Source of the DNA: Methanobacteriota archaeon
Lineage (GTDB): Archaea > Thermoplasmatota > Thermoplasmata > Methanomassiliicoccales > Methanomethylophilaceae
Direction: 5' to 3'
NCBI GenBank assembly: GCA_012719315.1
Contig: JAAYAP010000087.1
Coordinates: 1-7,785 of the forward strand
Length of the DNA: 7,785 bases
Shown: positions 1-6,291 of the stretch, one piece after another
Position numbering within the stretch: position 1 is the first letter of the stretch
How the letters are laid out: each line of letters opens with the position of its first letter
Made by a program: the position numbers and the translations under genes
Notes under the pieces: generated by a model
Told to the model about the DNA's origin: nothing
Database searches by the model: none
The model's input: the letters and a program-made list of their open reading frames with translations, nothing else

Positions 1-238
1 AGACGAGGTCGGCGGTCCCGTTGTTGATGCGCTCCACGGCCGCGTCGGTGATCTGCTTCTCGAAAGTCACGGTGTGCGGGATGCCGAGCCTCTCCAGTGT
101 CGTCGATGCCACCGCGCCCGCGGTGATGCCGTCGGCGTCTATGTGGGTTATCACCTCCGCGTCGCCCGCCGAACGCACGGCCGCCGCCGCCTTCGCCAGA
201 TCGGCTTCGAACCTCCTCTCGGCCTCGGCCGACATCAT
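1..238 (-). CDS. DHH-family (archaeal RecJ-like) nuclease/phosphoesterase, N-terminal part only
   Basis: Partial gene: about 79 N-terminal codons are present and the rest lies beyond base 1. The reading begins MMSAEAERRFEADL and reaches ITHIDADGITAGAVA at about residues 31-45. This H-x-D-x-D-G motif is motif I of DHH-family phosphoesterases, where the aspartates bind metal. In archaeal RecJ-like proteins (including the GINS-associated nuclease GAN) this motif follows a short N-terminal helix, as it does here. Family members degrade single-stranded DNA or RNA in replication and repair. A GGAGG ribosome site lies 4 bases before the first ATG (238) and 7 before the second (235), so either Met could be the start. 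The gene lies 64 bases after the ABC ATPase on the same strand. A weak AT-rich stretch (plus-strand 279-288) might be its own promoter. It could also be a more general DHH phosphoesterase, because the DHH motif itself is outside the window. Confidence 0.8.
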   Translation of the reverse strand, partial: MMSAEAERRFEADLAKAAAAVRSAGDAEVITHIDADGITAGAVASTTLERLGIPHTVTFEKQITDAAVERINNGTADLV

Positions 239-302
239 CGTTCCTCCGTTCACGGCCTCCGGTATGCGGCCGGGGGCAAAATACTTTCCCGGAACTGGCC
301 GT

Positions 303-1121
303 TCATCCCGCTCCGCCGCGCATCCACTCCGGCATGCCGCCGTCCGGCGACGATCCCGCCCGGCCGTCGATCCGCGGGACGACCACCGGCAGGCCGTCGA
401 CGGTCATCACCTCGGACCGCACGCCGTAGACCTCCTCGACCGTCTCGGGGGTTATCGCCTCCCTGCCGCCGTACGACTGTATCCGTCCCTTCTTCATGAA
501 GACGAATCTGTCGGAGTAGCAGGCGGCGGTGTTGATGTCGTGCATGATCATGACGGCGCAGGAATCATTGGTTTTGACGATCCGCCGGATCAGGCCGAGG
601 ACCGAATGCTGATTGGCGAGGTCGAGGTTGTTGGTGGGCTCGTCGAGGATCATCGCCCCGGCGTTCTGGACGACGGCCCGGGCGATCTGCACCTTCTGCA
701 GCTCCCCGCCGCTGATCTCGTCGATGTTCTTCAACGCCAGGTGCTCCATCGAGAACAGGCTCAGCACGTCCCAGGCGATCGCCTCGTCGCGTCCGGTGAC
801 CGCCCAGTCGATATGCGGCCGTCTGCCGGTGAGGATCGAGTCGAACACGGTCATCGATGCCGCCAATGCGCGCTGGGGGACGTAGGACAGATGCCTGGCG
901 AACTCCCTTGGACGGTATTCGCGGATATCCCTGTCGTCGACGACGATGATGCCGGCGTCGGGTTTCCGCATCCGGCAGATGCTCTTCGCCAACGTGGTCT
1001 TGCCGACGCCGTTCGGTCCGAGGATGGACACGACGTCGCCGTCCTCGATCATCAGCGAGATGTCCTCGAGGACCTTGGTGCTGCCGTAGGAGGCTCCGAC
1101 GCCGTCGATGATGATGCCGAT
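303..1121 (-). CDS. ABC transporter ATP-binding protein, iron-siderophore/cobalamin uptake type (FecE/BtuD-like)
   Basis: Energises uptake by hydrolysing ATP at the inner face of the FecCD-like permease. Numbered from the start proposed here (272 aa), it shows an A-loop Tyr12, Walker A GPNGVGKTT (35-43), Q-loop Gln83 in YVPQ, signature ISGGE (136-140, a variant of LSGGQ), Walker B MILDE (157-161), D-loop NNLD and switch His194 in MIMHD. The first in-frame ATG is at 1052, but starting there would delete the first beta strand and the A-loop. The frame stays open back to a TGA at 1143-1145 and contains no ATG, GTG or TTG in that stretch. A perfect AGGAGGT (1134-1128) sits 7 bases before an ATC codon at 1121, exactly where family members have their initiator Met. 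ATC initiation, or an ATG-to-ATC change, is my inference. The ribosome site lies inside the last codons of the permease gene, and one base separates the permease stop from the ATC, so translation is probably coupled. Confidence 0.9.
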   Translation of the reverse strand: MGIIIDGVGASYGSTKVLEDISLMIEDGDVVSILGPNGVGKTTLAKSICRMRKPDAGIIVVDDRDIREYRPREFARHLSYVPQRALAASMTVFDSILTGRRPHIDWAVTGRDEAIAWDVLSLFSMEHLALKNIDEISGGELQKVQIARAVVQNAGAMILDEPTNNLDLANQHSVLGLIRRIVKTNDSCAVMIMHDINTAACYSDRFVFMKKGRIQSYGGREAITPETVEEVYGVRSEVMTVDGLPVVVPRIDGRAGSSPDGGMPEWMRGGAG

Positions 1122-1122
1122 G

Positions 1123-2196
1123 TTACGACCTCCTGCCTTTCTTCACCAGTATGTACAGGAACAGCGGACCGCCCAGGAACGACGTGACGATGCCGACCGG
1201 GACGGGCGATTCGAAGGGGATCCTGCCCACGGCATCCGCTACGAGCAGGACGAGCGTCCCCATCACCATCGAGGCGGGCAGGAGGTAGCGATGGTCCCCG
1301 CCGACGATCCGCCTCATGATATGCGGCCCCAGCAGCCCGACGAAGCCGATGATCCCGACCATGGCGACGCAGACCGCCGCCAGGACGGAAGCGAGGGTCA
1401 TCGAGACGACGGTCTCTCGCCGGGTGTCGATCCCGAGGCTGACGGCGACCTCGCCGCCCGCCTCCAGCGAATTGTAGTCCATCCGCCGCAGGTAGAAGTA
1501 GACGGAGGCCGGGACCAGGACCGCGAACACGATGCCCAGGTCGTTCCACGAGGCTTTGGACAGGTCTCCGAACTGCCAGAAGACGATCGAGGCCAGGGTG
1601 CTGTCGTCGACGAAATACTGGAGCGACGACAGGCCGGCGCCGAAGATCGAGCCGACGGCGACCCCGGCCAGGACCATGCTCTCCGAGGTCGCCGAGGCCG
1701 TCCGCGAGAAGAGGATCACGATGAGCACGGCCAGCATCGCGAAGCCGAAGGCGAAGAGGGACATTCCGTACATCCCGCCGACGATCCCGGCGACGGCCGT
1801 CCCGCCCAGCATCCCCGTGCCGGCTATCGCGATGGCGACGGCGGCGCCGAACGCCGCCGCGCCGGAGATGCCGAGCGTGTACGGGGAGGCCAGCGGGTTC
1901 TTCAGGATGCATTGCATCACCGTGCCCGCCACCGCCAGCGAGGATCCCACCAGCACCGCGGCGGCGATCCGCGGCAGTCTGATGTTCCAGATCACCACGT
2001 TGCCCACGGAGCCCGTGTCGCGGAAGATCGCCGTCAGGACCTCCATGACCGACATCTTGTATGCTCCCATCCCCATCGAGAACAGGGCGACGACGATGCA
2101 GAGCGCGATCAGCGCCTGTATCCATAGCAGCTTCCTGCTCCTGAATTCGGCATACCGTCCGCGGGAACCGCGGTGCGGGTCCTCCAGATCCGACAT
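1123..2196 (-). CDS. ABC transporter permease, FecCD/BtuC family
   Basis: Integral membrane subunit (357 aa, a normal length) that forms the pathway for an iron-siderophore, heme or cobalamin-type substrate. After a charged N-terminus (1-22) there are about ten hydrophobic helices, the first at about residues 24-44. Family landmarks are in order: NIRLPR (71-76), NPLASPYTLGISG (100-112), SLGIDTRR (253-260, the region that contacts the ATPase), GFVGLLGPHIMR (284-295) and a C-terminal PVPVGIVTSFLGGPLFLYIL stretch (331-350). It follows the binding-protein gene by 30 bases and touches the ATPase gene. I see no good Shine-Dalgarno before the ATG at 2196 and no better in-frame start, so its translation may depend on the upstream gene. 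Within the BtuC/FecD/FhuB/HmuU superfamily the substrate cannot be told from sequence alone. Confidence 0.93.
   Translation of the reverse strand: MSDLEDPHRGSRGRYAEFRSRKLLWIQALIALCIVVALFSMGMGAYKMSVMEVLTAIFRDTGSVGNVVIWNIRLPRIAAAVLVGSSLAVAGTVMQCILKNPLASPYTLGISGAAAFGAAVAIAIAGTGMLGGTAVAGIVGGMYGMSLFAFGFAMLAVLIVILFSRTASATSESMVLAGVAVGSIFGAGLSSLQYFVDDSTLASIVFWQFGDLSKASWNDLGIVFAVLVPASVYFYLRRMDYNSLEAGGEVAVSLGIDTRRETVVSMTLASVLAAVCVAMVGIIGFVGLLGPHIMRRIVGGDHRYLLPASMVMGTLVLLVADAVGRIPFESPVPVGIVTSFLGGPLFLYILVKKGRRS
1128..1134 (-). promoter_or_regulatory. Ribosome binding site that decides the ATPase start
   Basis: AGGAGGT on the minus strand, a full match to the anti-Shine-Dalgarno core. It is formed by the Arg-Arg codons near the end of the permease gene. 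The spacing from GGAGG to the ATC at 1121 is 7 bases, whereas the next in-frame ATG (1052) is about 75 bases away and has no such site. This is the main support for initiation at the ATC codon. Confidence 0.7.
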
Positions 2197-2226
2197 GGCC
2201 GCGTCAGTCGGATGACGGGATCGTCA

Positions 2227-3414
2227 TCAGATCGCCTCAAGATCGACTTTGCCGAAGAGGTCCGCATCGATCCCGGTCATGCCTCTGAAGTACTGGCTGA
2301 CATGTTCGTAGACGATGCCGCCCGCCTCCGTCGAACCGTAGAACTCGTCCATCATCGAGCGGACGAGCTCCTCCGCGTCGAAGCCGTCGAGGGCGTCCGG
2401 GCAGATGCGCTGCGCGATCAGATACGCGCCGCCCAGGCACATGTAGGCCCGCGGGAACCAGTCCGTGACCGCGTACACCTCGTCCGCCTCGAACGGCGAC
2501 AGCGCTTTGAACCGGGCCGCATCGCTGTTCCATTTCTGCTTGAAATCGTCCCAGCAGCCGATGCTGATGAACACGACGTCGATCCTGTCGGTGCCGGATT
2601 CGTACTGGTAGAGCGTCTCGAACTCCATGGTGAGGTACTCCTTGTCGGTGATGTCGTACATGATGTTGTGCGCGTGATCGTCCAGGTACAGCATCGGATG
2701 GTATGTCGCCGGCGAGGATCCCAGGAAGTTCGGCCGCGATTTACCTGCGCCGCCGGCGACGTAGACGTTCAGCTGTTCGGAGCCGCAGCCGTCCTCCAGC
2801 ATCGCGCCGAGACGCTCGGTCTCGGTCTCGATGAAATCGATCAGGTGCTGCGCCCGCTTCTCCTTGGCGAAGATCTCGGCTATCGGAATCAGGTTCACCT
2901 CGAGGCATTCCCGGGAGTTCGAGAACAGGTTGCTCTGGCTGGTGTAGAAGTAGACGTTGATGCCCGCGGCTTCGAGTATCCCGCGGAAATGCGCCCGGTC
3001 GTCGGGAGTGGTCTGACCGTCGCTGATCAGGACGAGGTCCGGGTTCTTGGCGATGACCTGCTCGGCCATCGTGATCATCTTGCCGGTCATGGTGCACACG
3101 CCCTCCAGGCCGTAGGCCTCGATCATGCCGAGGTTGGTCGGCGAGGTCCCCTGCCCCTTGCCCGACCAGACGACTCTGTCGAGCACGTCCTCTCCCAGGT
3201 ATGCGAGGTACTCGATCTCGGCGGCGACGACCCGTTCGGGCGCATCCTCCAACAGGACCTCCGCTCCGTAGAAGTCGGTCACGGTGCGCGGATAACCGGG
3301 CGAGCTCTCGCCGCCGGCTTCGTCGCGGTCGATGCCGCTGTTCGACAGGTAGACCGCGGCGCCGCCGGAGACGAGCAGTATCACGACGATGGGAATCAGC
3401 AGTTTTTTTGACAT
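2227..3414 (-). CDS. ABC transporter substrate-binding protein, iron-complex type, membrane-anchored
   Basis: Captures the substrate outside the cell and hands it to the permease. Starting at MSKKLL (3414) gives 395 aa. Residues 5-23 form one hydrophobic helix after two lysines, with no lipobox cysteine, so it looks like an uncleaved anchor or a signal peptide. A polar linker (about 24-40) follows. Then comes YPRTVTDFYGAEVLLEDAPERVV (starting at 41; typical opening of TroA-fold iron-complex binding proteins). Later NPDLVLIS matches the usual central segment of the family. An upstream in-frame ATG at 3477 would add 21 residues ahead of the signal helix and is less likely, because the TATA box places the transcript start at about the 3414 ATG. 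It is the first gene of the importer operon and ends in tandem TGA TGA stops (2224-2229). Substrate unknown: Fe-siderophore, heme and corrinoid are all possible. Confidence 0.88.
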   Translation of the reverse strand: MSKKLLIPIVVILLVSGGAAVYLSNSGIDRDEAGGESSPGYPRTVTDFYGAEVLLEDAPERVVAAEIEYLAYLGEDVLDRVVWSGKGQGTSPTNLGMIEAYGLEGVCTMTGKMITMAEQVIAKNPDLVLISDGQTTPDDRAHFRGILEAAGINVYFYTSQSNLFSNSRECLEVNLIPIAEIFAKEKRAQHLIDFIETETERLGAMLEDGCGSEQLNVYVAGGAGKSRPNFLGSSPATYHPMLYLDDHAHNIMYDITDKEYLTMEFETLYQYESGTDRIDVVFISIGCWDDFKQKWNSDAARFKALSPFEADEVYAVTDWFPRAYMCLGGAYLIAQRICPDALDGFDAEELVRSMMDEFYGSTEAGGIVYEHVSQYFRGMTGIDADLFGKVDLEAI

Positions 3415-3421
3415 ATTACCA

Positions 3422-3440
3422 ATTGGATGTATATTCCAAT
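3422..3440. promoter_or_regulatory. 19-bp inverted repeat, probable operator of the importer operon
   Basis: ATTGGA-N7-TCCAAT, a perfect 6-bp inverted repeat with a 7-base AT-rich spacer. It overlaps the edge of the minus-strand TATA box and covers the region between it and the start codon. A repressor dimer bound here would block RNA polymerase. The size suits a metal-dependent repressor of the DtxR/IdeR or Fur kind that controls iron uptake, but the regulator is not in the window and that identity is inference. Confidence 0.5.
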
Positions 3441-3445
3441 ATATC
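3438..3445 (-). promoter_or_regulatory. TATA box of the importer operon
   Basis: GATATATT on the minus strand in an AT-rich island inside GC-rich DNA. Its centre is about 27 bases before the ATG at 3414, the normal distance between an archaeal TATA box and the transcription start. The message would therefore begin at or next to the start codon (leaderless), which agrees with the absence of a Shine-Dalgarno before this gene. Confidence 0.55.
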
Positions 3446-3532
3446 AATTGTTCCCAGACCGACGATGCGTACGACACGGGTCCGGCGGCTGCCGGAAGAG
3501 GCGCGGAAGGCCGTCCTGCGCACAGTGGCGAA

Positions 3533-3543
3533 GGATATTATCC
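3533..3543 (+). promoter_or_regulatory. Palindromic TATA-like element of the phosphoesterase gene
   Basis: GGATATTATCC is a perfect 5+1+5 palindrome in a GC-rich setting. Its centre (3538) is 26 bases before the ATG at 3564, the correct place for an archaeal TATA box of a leaderless message. The symmetry may be chance or may allow a repressor to bind over the TATA box. Confidence 0.45.
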
Positions 3544-3563
3544 TGCCATGCCGTACCGCGTCC

Positions 3564-4289
3564 ATGGACTCCATCGAGATACTCCCCGGCGTGAGGATAA
3601 CCAACGAACGCTGCCTGATCCTCGACGGCGAGGGTCCGACGGCGGTCCTCGGCGACCTGCACCTCGGCTACGAGCGGGCGATGGAGGACGAGGGCATGTA
3701 CATACCCCGCGTGAACACGGAGTCCATCAAGGAGGGCCTGAACCGCATCCTCTACAAGTACGAGCCCCGTCACGTGGTCCTGCTGGGCGATATAAAGCAC
3801 GATTTCCGCAGATCCCGGTACGAGGCGAGACAGGAGATCGGGTCGGTGATCGATCTGATCGCCGAGGCGGCCGAGGTCACGGTGGTCAAAGGCAACCACG
3901 ACAACTTCATCCAGAACGTCCTCTCCGGCTCCGGGATCACGGCCCGGGACCATATCGATCTGGGCGGGTTCAGGCTGGAGCACGGGCACGTGGACTCCGG
4001 CAGGAGGCCGGTGATCATCGGGCACGAGCACCCGTCCATAAGGGTGCCCGGCATCATGTCCGGCGGGGTCAAGATGCAGTGCTTCGTCCACGCCAGGAAG
4101 GAGGGGGTGATAGTGCTGCCGCCGTTCAGCCCCTTCTCGTCCGGCAAGGACCTCACCACCGACCCCGTCGACACCTTGGCGGCGGCATTGAGATGCTGCG
4201 ATCTCCCCGAGTCCGAGATCTACGGCGTGTCCGAACTCGGGCTGATGCCGCTGGGCGCATTGAAGAACCTGCTCGACATAGAGATGTGA
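3564..4289 (+). CDS. Archaeal SbcD-related metallophosphoesterase
   Basis: Calcineurin-type phosphoesterase of 241 aa, close to the usual length of the archaeal SbcD-related group (TIGR00024 type). The metal-binding motifs are in order: GDLHLGYE (Asp31, His33), LLGDIKHDF (Asp76, His79), KGNHD (Asn111, His112), EHGH (His140, His142) and GHEHP (His154, His156). These ligands hold two metal ions, usually Mn or Fe. The biological substrate of the group is unknown; nuclease or phosphodiesterase activity is the general expectation. The start MDSIEILPGVRI at 3564 matches where family members begin. An in-frame ATG at 3465 would add 33 basic residues with no family resemblance. No Shine-Dalgarno precedes 3564, but a TATA-like element lies about 26 bases upstream, so a leaderless message is likely. 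The gene is divergent from the importer operon. Confidence 0.88.
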   Translation: MDSIEILPGVRITNERCLILDGEGPTAVLGDLHLGYERAMEDEGMYIPRVNTESIKEGLNRILYKYEPRHVVLLGDIKHDFRRSRYEARQEIGSVIDLIAEAAEVTVVKGNHDNFIQNVLSGSGITARDHIDLGGFRLEHGHVDSGRRPVIIGHEHPSIRVPGIMSGGVKMQCFVHARKEGVIVLPPFSPFSSGKDLTTDPVDTLAAALRCCDLPESEIYGVSELGLMPLGALKNLLDIEM

Positions 4290-4294
4290 ACGGG

Positions 4295-4320
4295 CGCGCA
4301 CGGGTATGCGCGTTCTATTT
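4295..4320 (+). terminator. Possible weak terminator after the phosphoesterase gene
   Basis: CGCGCA and TGCGCG form a 6-bp stem with a 6-base loop (4295-4312), followed by a short T-rich run. It lies 6 bases after the phosphoesterase stop. The T run is interrupted by C and A, so this is a weak candidate. Confidence 0.3.
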
Positions 4321-4335
4321 CGACTCTGCGTCTAG

Positions 4336-4344
4336 TTTTTATAA
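4336..4344 (+). promoter_or_regulatory. TATA box of the methyltransferase gene
   Basis: TTTTTATAA in an otherwise GC-rich gap. A start about 25 bases downstream would fall near 4367, giving a short leader that still contains the GGAG ribosome site (4367-4370), 8 bases before the ATG at 4379. The ten bases 4335-4344 are identical to those at the presumed mcrB promoter (6415-6424). Confidence 0.6.
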
Positions 4345-4378
4345 CTTGGTCCCATTCTCACATCCGGGAGAATCTATC

Positions 4379-5416
4379 ATGTCAATGACTCCGAAAGACA
4401 GAGTAATCGCAGCAATGAACAAAGAGAACCTCGACAGGCCTGCCGTGGCGATATTCACGCAGTCCGCGACGATCGGTCAGATGGACAAGGTCGGAGCCGC
4501 ATGGCCCGAGGCGCACAAAGACGCAGCGCTGATGGCGAAACTCGCCGCGGCGCAGGCCGACGTCTTCGGATACGAGGCCGTAAGGGCGTCCTTCTGCCTC
4601 ACCGCCGAGGCGGAGAGGCTCGGATGCAAGGTCGCGGTCGACAAGAAGGACGCCGCGCCCATGATCAAGACGCACCCGTTCAAGTTCGACCCCATGACCG
4701 GCGAGTACGACGACCCCTTCTCGATCATGTCGGTCGACGAGTTCGCCAAGGAAGGCAGGGTCAAGGTCGTGCAGGACGCCGTGTCGATGCTGAAGAAATC
4801 CCACGGTGACAAATACGCGGTCATCGCCGGCAACACCGGTCCGTTCACCCTCGCCGGCCACATGGTCAGCACCGAGAACCTCATCTTCGGCATGATGATG
4901 GCCCCCGAAGAGGTCGACAAGTGGGTCCTTGCGGTCACCCCCATCGTCAAGACCTACACCCAGGCGCTCCTCGATGCCGGAGCCGACGTGGTCCAGTGCT
5001 CGGAACCCTCCGCATCCACCGATATGCTCGCCCCCGACATGTTCGAAGAGGCCGCGGGCGCATCCATCAAGAACAGTCTCGCCAAGGTCAGCGGCATGAC
5101 GTCGCTCCACATCTGCGGCGACACCTACCCCATCCTCGACCAGATGGCCGAGCTGGGCGTGACCGCCCTCTCCGTCGAGGAGAAGGTCGACCCCTTCAAG
5201 GCGATCGAGAAGGTCGCAGGCAAGGTCGCGATGGTCGGCAACGTCGGATCGGTCAGGCCCCTCTACCAGGGAACTCCCGCCGAGGTCAAGGAGGCTGCGA
5301 TCCGCTCCGCACAGGCCGGATTCAACGTCATCTCCGCCGGTTGCGGTGTCGCACCCGCCTCGGCCGACGAGAACATGCAGGCCATGGTCGACGCGATCAT
5401 GGGCTACAAGAAGTGA
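4379..5416 (+). CDS. Methylcobamide:coenzyme M methyltransferase, MtaA/MtbA family
   Basis: Cytoplasmic zinc enzyme that moves the methyl group from a methylated corrinoid protein (MtaC, MtmC, MtbC or MttC type) to coenzyme M, giving methyl-CoM for methyl-CoM reductase. It has the uroporphyrinogen-decarboxylase TIM-barrel fold and a typical length of 345 aa. The zinc ligands are visible as His244-x-Cys246 in LHICGD and Cys322 in SAGCGVAP. Other family segments are WPEAHKDAALMAKLA near residue 41, SFCLTAEAERLGC near 75-87 and TGPFTLAGH (153-161). The segment TGPFTLAGH suggests the methylamine-type MtbA to me more than the methanol-type MtaA, but paralogues overlap and substrate cannot be fixed by reading. 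The start ATG at 4379 has GGAG 8 bases upstream; a second Met (4385) is possible. The gene has its own promoter and a strong terminator, so it is probably transcribed alone, next to DUF169 and mcrB. Confidence 0.92.
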   Translation: MSMTPKDRVIAAMNKENLDRPAVAIFTQSATIGQMDKVGAAWPEAHKDAALMAKLAAAQADVFGYEAVRASFCLTAEAERLGCKVAVDKKDAAPMIKTHPFKFDPMTGEYDDPFSIMSVDEFAKEGRVKVVQDAVSMLKKSHGDKYAVIAGNTGPFTLAGHMVSTENLIFGMMMAPEEVDKWVLAVTPIVKTYTQALLDAGADVVQCSEPSASTDMLAPDMFEEAAGASIKNSLAKVSGMTSLHICGDTYPILDQMAELGVTALSVEEKVDPFKAIEKVAGKVAMVGNVGSVRPLYQGTPAEVKEAAIRSAQAGFNVISAGCGVAPASADENMQAMVDAIMGYKK

Positions 5417-5456
5417 TCCGTCCGACGACACGGTGAAACCTCTCTCAAACATCTTC

Positions 5457-5487
5457 CCTTCGGGGCATCCCGCCCCGAAGGTTTTTT
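5457..5487 (+). terminator. Hairpin plus oligo-T terminator of the methyltransferase gene
   Basis: CCTTCGGGGC (5457-5466) pairs perfectly with GCCCCGAAGG (5472-5481) across a 5-base loop, and six T follow directly (5482-5487). This is the classic form of a bacterial intrinsic terminator. Archaeal polymerase stops mainly at the T run, but the stem may stabilise the 3' end of what should be an abundant message. It lies 41 bases after the stop codon. Confidence 0.85.
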
Positions 5488-5511
5488 GCCCTGGCATCCG
5501 CATGCATGCTC

Positions 5512-6219
5512 ATGTCTTCTTTTCTAGAGATAAACGGCGTATACGCCGAGAAGATGAAGAGGGCCCTCCGTCTCCGGTACGAACCGGTCGCGGTGAAGCT
5601 GATCGGCGAAGGCGAGGATTACCCGGCCTGCTGCGAGACGCCCGACGAGCAGATGAGCCATTGCCAGGCGATGTTCAGAGCCAAGGACGGGGCCTGCCTG
5701 TGCATGCCGGTCGACAGGCACAACTGCCATGTCGGCTCGTCGGCGCTCAACATGAAGGCGGCTCCCGAGAAGGTCGTCAACGGGGAGTACCACGCGGCGT
5801 TGGGCATCCACGAGTCCCCGGCCGCCGCCGCGAGGATGATCTCCGAGCGCGTGCTCCCGCGTGCATGCGTCGGCGAGGTCGTCTGCCCTCTGTCCAAAGC
5901 GGATTTCGAACCGGACGTGGTGGTTCTGATCGACATCGCCGAACGGATATACTGGCTTTCGGCGATGGCGACGGCCGCGGAAGGCGGGCGCGTGAGCTAC
6001 AGCACCAGCCCCTTCCAGTGCACGTGCGAGGACCTTGTCTCCATGCCCATGGTCACCGGGAAGCCCAACATCTCCCTCGGGTGCTACGGCTGCCGGAGGA
6101 AGACCGACATGAAGGCGGAGGAGCTCGGCTGCGGCATACCGTACTCCGAGATACCCGCGTACGTGGAGCGTCTCGAGCGCTTCGAGGCGGGGATCATGGT
6201 CAAATCCAAGCGGGATTGA
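5512..6219 (+). CDS. DUF169 family cysteine-rich protein, function unknown
   Basis: Soluble protein of 235 aa that I place in the DUF169 family, whose function is not established. It holds 13 cysteines (over 5%): Cys40-Cys41, Cys51, the pair Cys62-x-Cys64, Cys72, Cys119, Cys125, the pair Cys170-x-Cys172, Cys191-x-x-Cys194 and Cys207. The LGCYGCRRKTDM block (189-200) is followed by LGCGIPYSEI. Clusters of this type suggest a metal or iron-sulfur site, which is inference. The N-terminus YEPVAVKLI (23-31) is typical of the family. Three ATGs lie close together (5502, 5506, 5512), of which 5506 and 5512 are in frame. No Shine-Dalgarno is visible, and I chose 5512 because it gives MSSFLEINGVYAEKM. 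The gene starts only 24 bases after the upstream terminator, so it may depend on readthrough. The position between a methyl-CoM-forming enzyme and mcrB hints at a role near corrinoid or CoM metabolism. Confidence 0.8.
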   Translation: MSSFLEINGVYAEKMKRALRLRYEPVAVKLIGEGEDYPACCETPDEQMSHCQAMFRAKDGACLCMPVDRHNCHVGSSALNMKAAPEKVVNGEYHAALGIHESPAAAARMISERVLPRACVGEVVCPLSKADFEPDVVVLIDIAERIYWLSAMATAAEGGRVSYSTSPFQCTCEDLVSMPMVTGKPNISLGCYGCRRKTDMKAEELGCGIPYSEIPAYVERLERFEAGIMVKSKRD

Positions 6220-6257
6220 GCCGGACGCCGTCGTGATCGCATCTCAAATCAAAACAA

Positions 6258-6291
6258 AAGCATATTTGGTATATGCTTATTTTATTTTTAT
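6258..6291 (+). terminator. Inverted repeat and T-rich tract after the DUF169 gene
   Basis: AAGCATAT (6258-6265) and ATATGCTT (6271-6278) form a perfect 8-bp stem with loop TTGGT, followed by a T-rich stretch (6279-6291) with a five-T run. It begins 38 bases after the DUF169 stop. This fits a terminator. The same element could instead be an operator or part of a distal promoter, because TTTTTATTAA within it resembles a TATA box. Confidence 0.5.

Noticed and set aside
21..1187. Long plus-strand open frame of 388 codons opposite the ABC ATPase and nuclease
   Set aside because: It lacks any family motif, has Arg/Asp/His-rich composition typical of the antisense of GC-rich genes, and the minus strand carries clear nuclease and ATPase motifs.
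1108..2127. Plus-strand open frame of 339 codons and other frames opposite the permease
   Set aside because: The protein is a low-complexity run of D, R, H and G with no domain; the minus strand encodes an unmistakable FecCD permease.
3415..3477. Upstream start for the binding protein at 3477
   Set aside because: It would put 21 residues before the signal helix and translate the TATA box and operator repeat.
3201..3563. N-terminal extension of the phosphoesterase frame, including an ATG at 3465
   Set aside because: The extension crosses the importer promoter and is the antisense of the binding-protein gene. It has no family similarity, and the TATA-like element fits the 3564 start.
4382..5503. 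Minus-strand open frame of 373 codons opposite the methyltransferase
   Set aside because: Asp/Gly/His-rich shadow without motifs; the plus strand has zinc ligands and strong family segments, its own promoter and terminator.
4379..6219. Possible pyrrolysine (in-frame TAG) readthrough genes, as in methylamine methyltransferases
   Set aside because: No gene here is interrupted by TAG. All six visible stops are TGA or TAA, which is compatible with a Pyl-using organism but too few to count as evidence.
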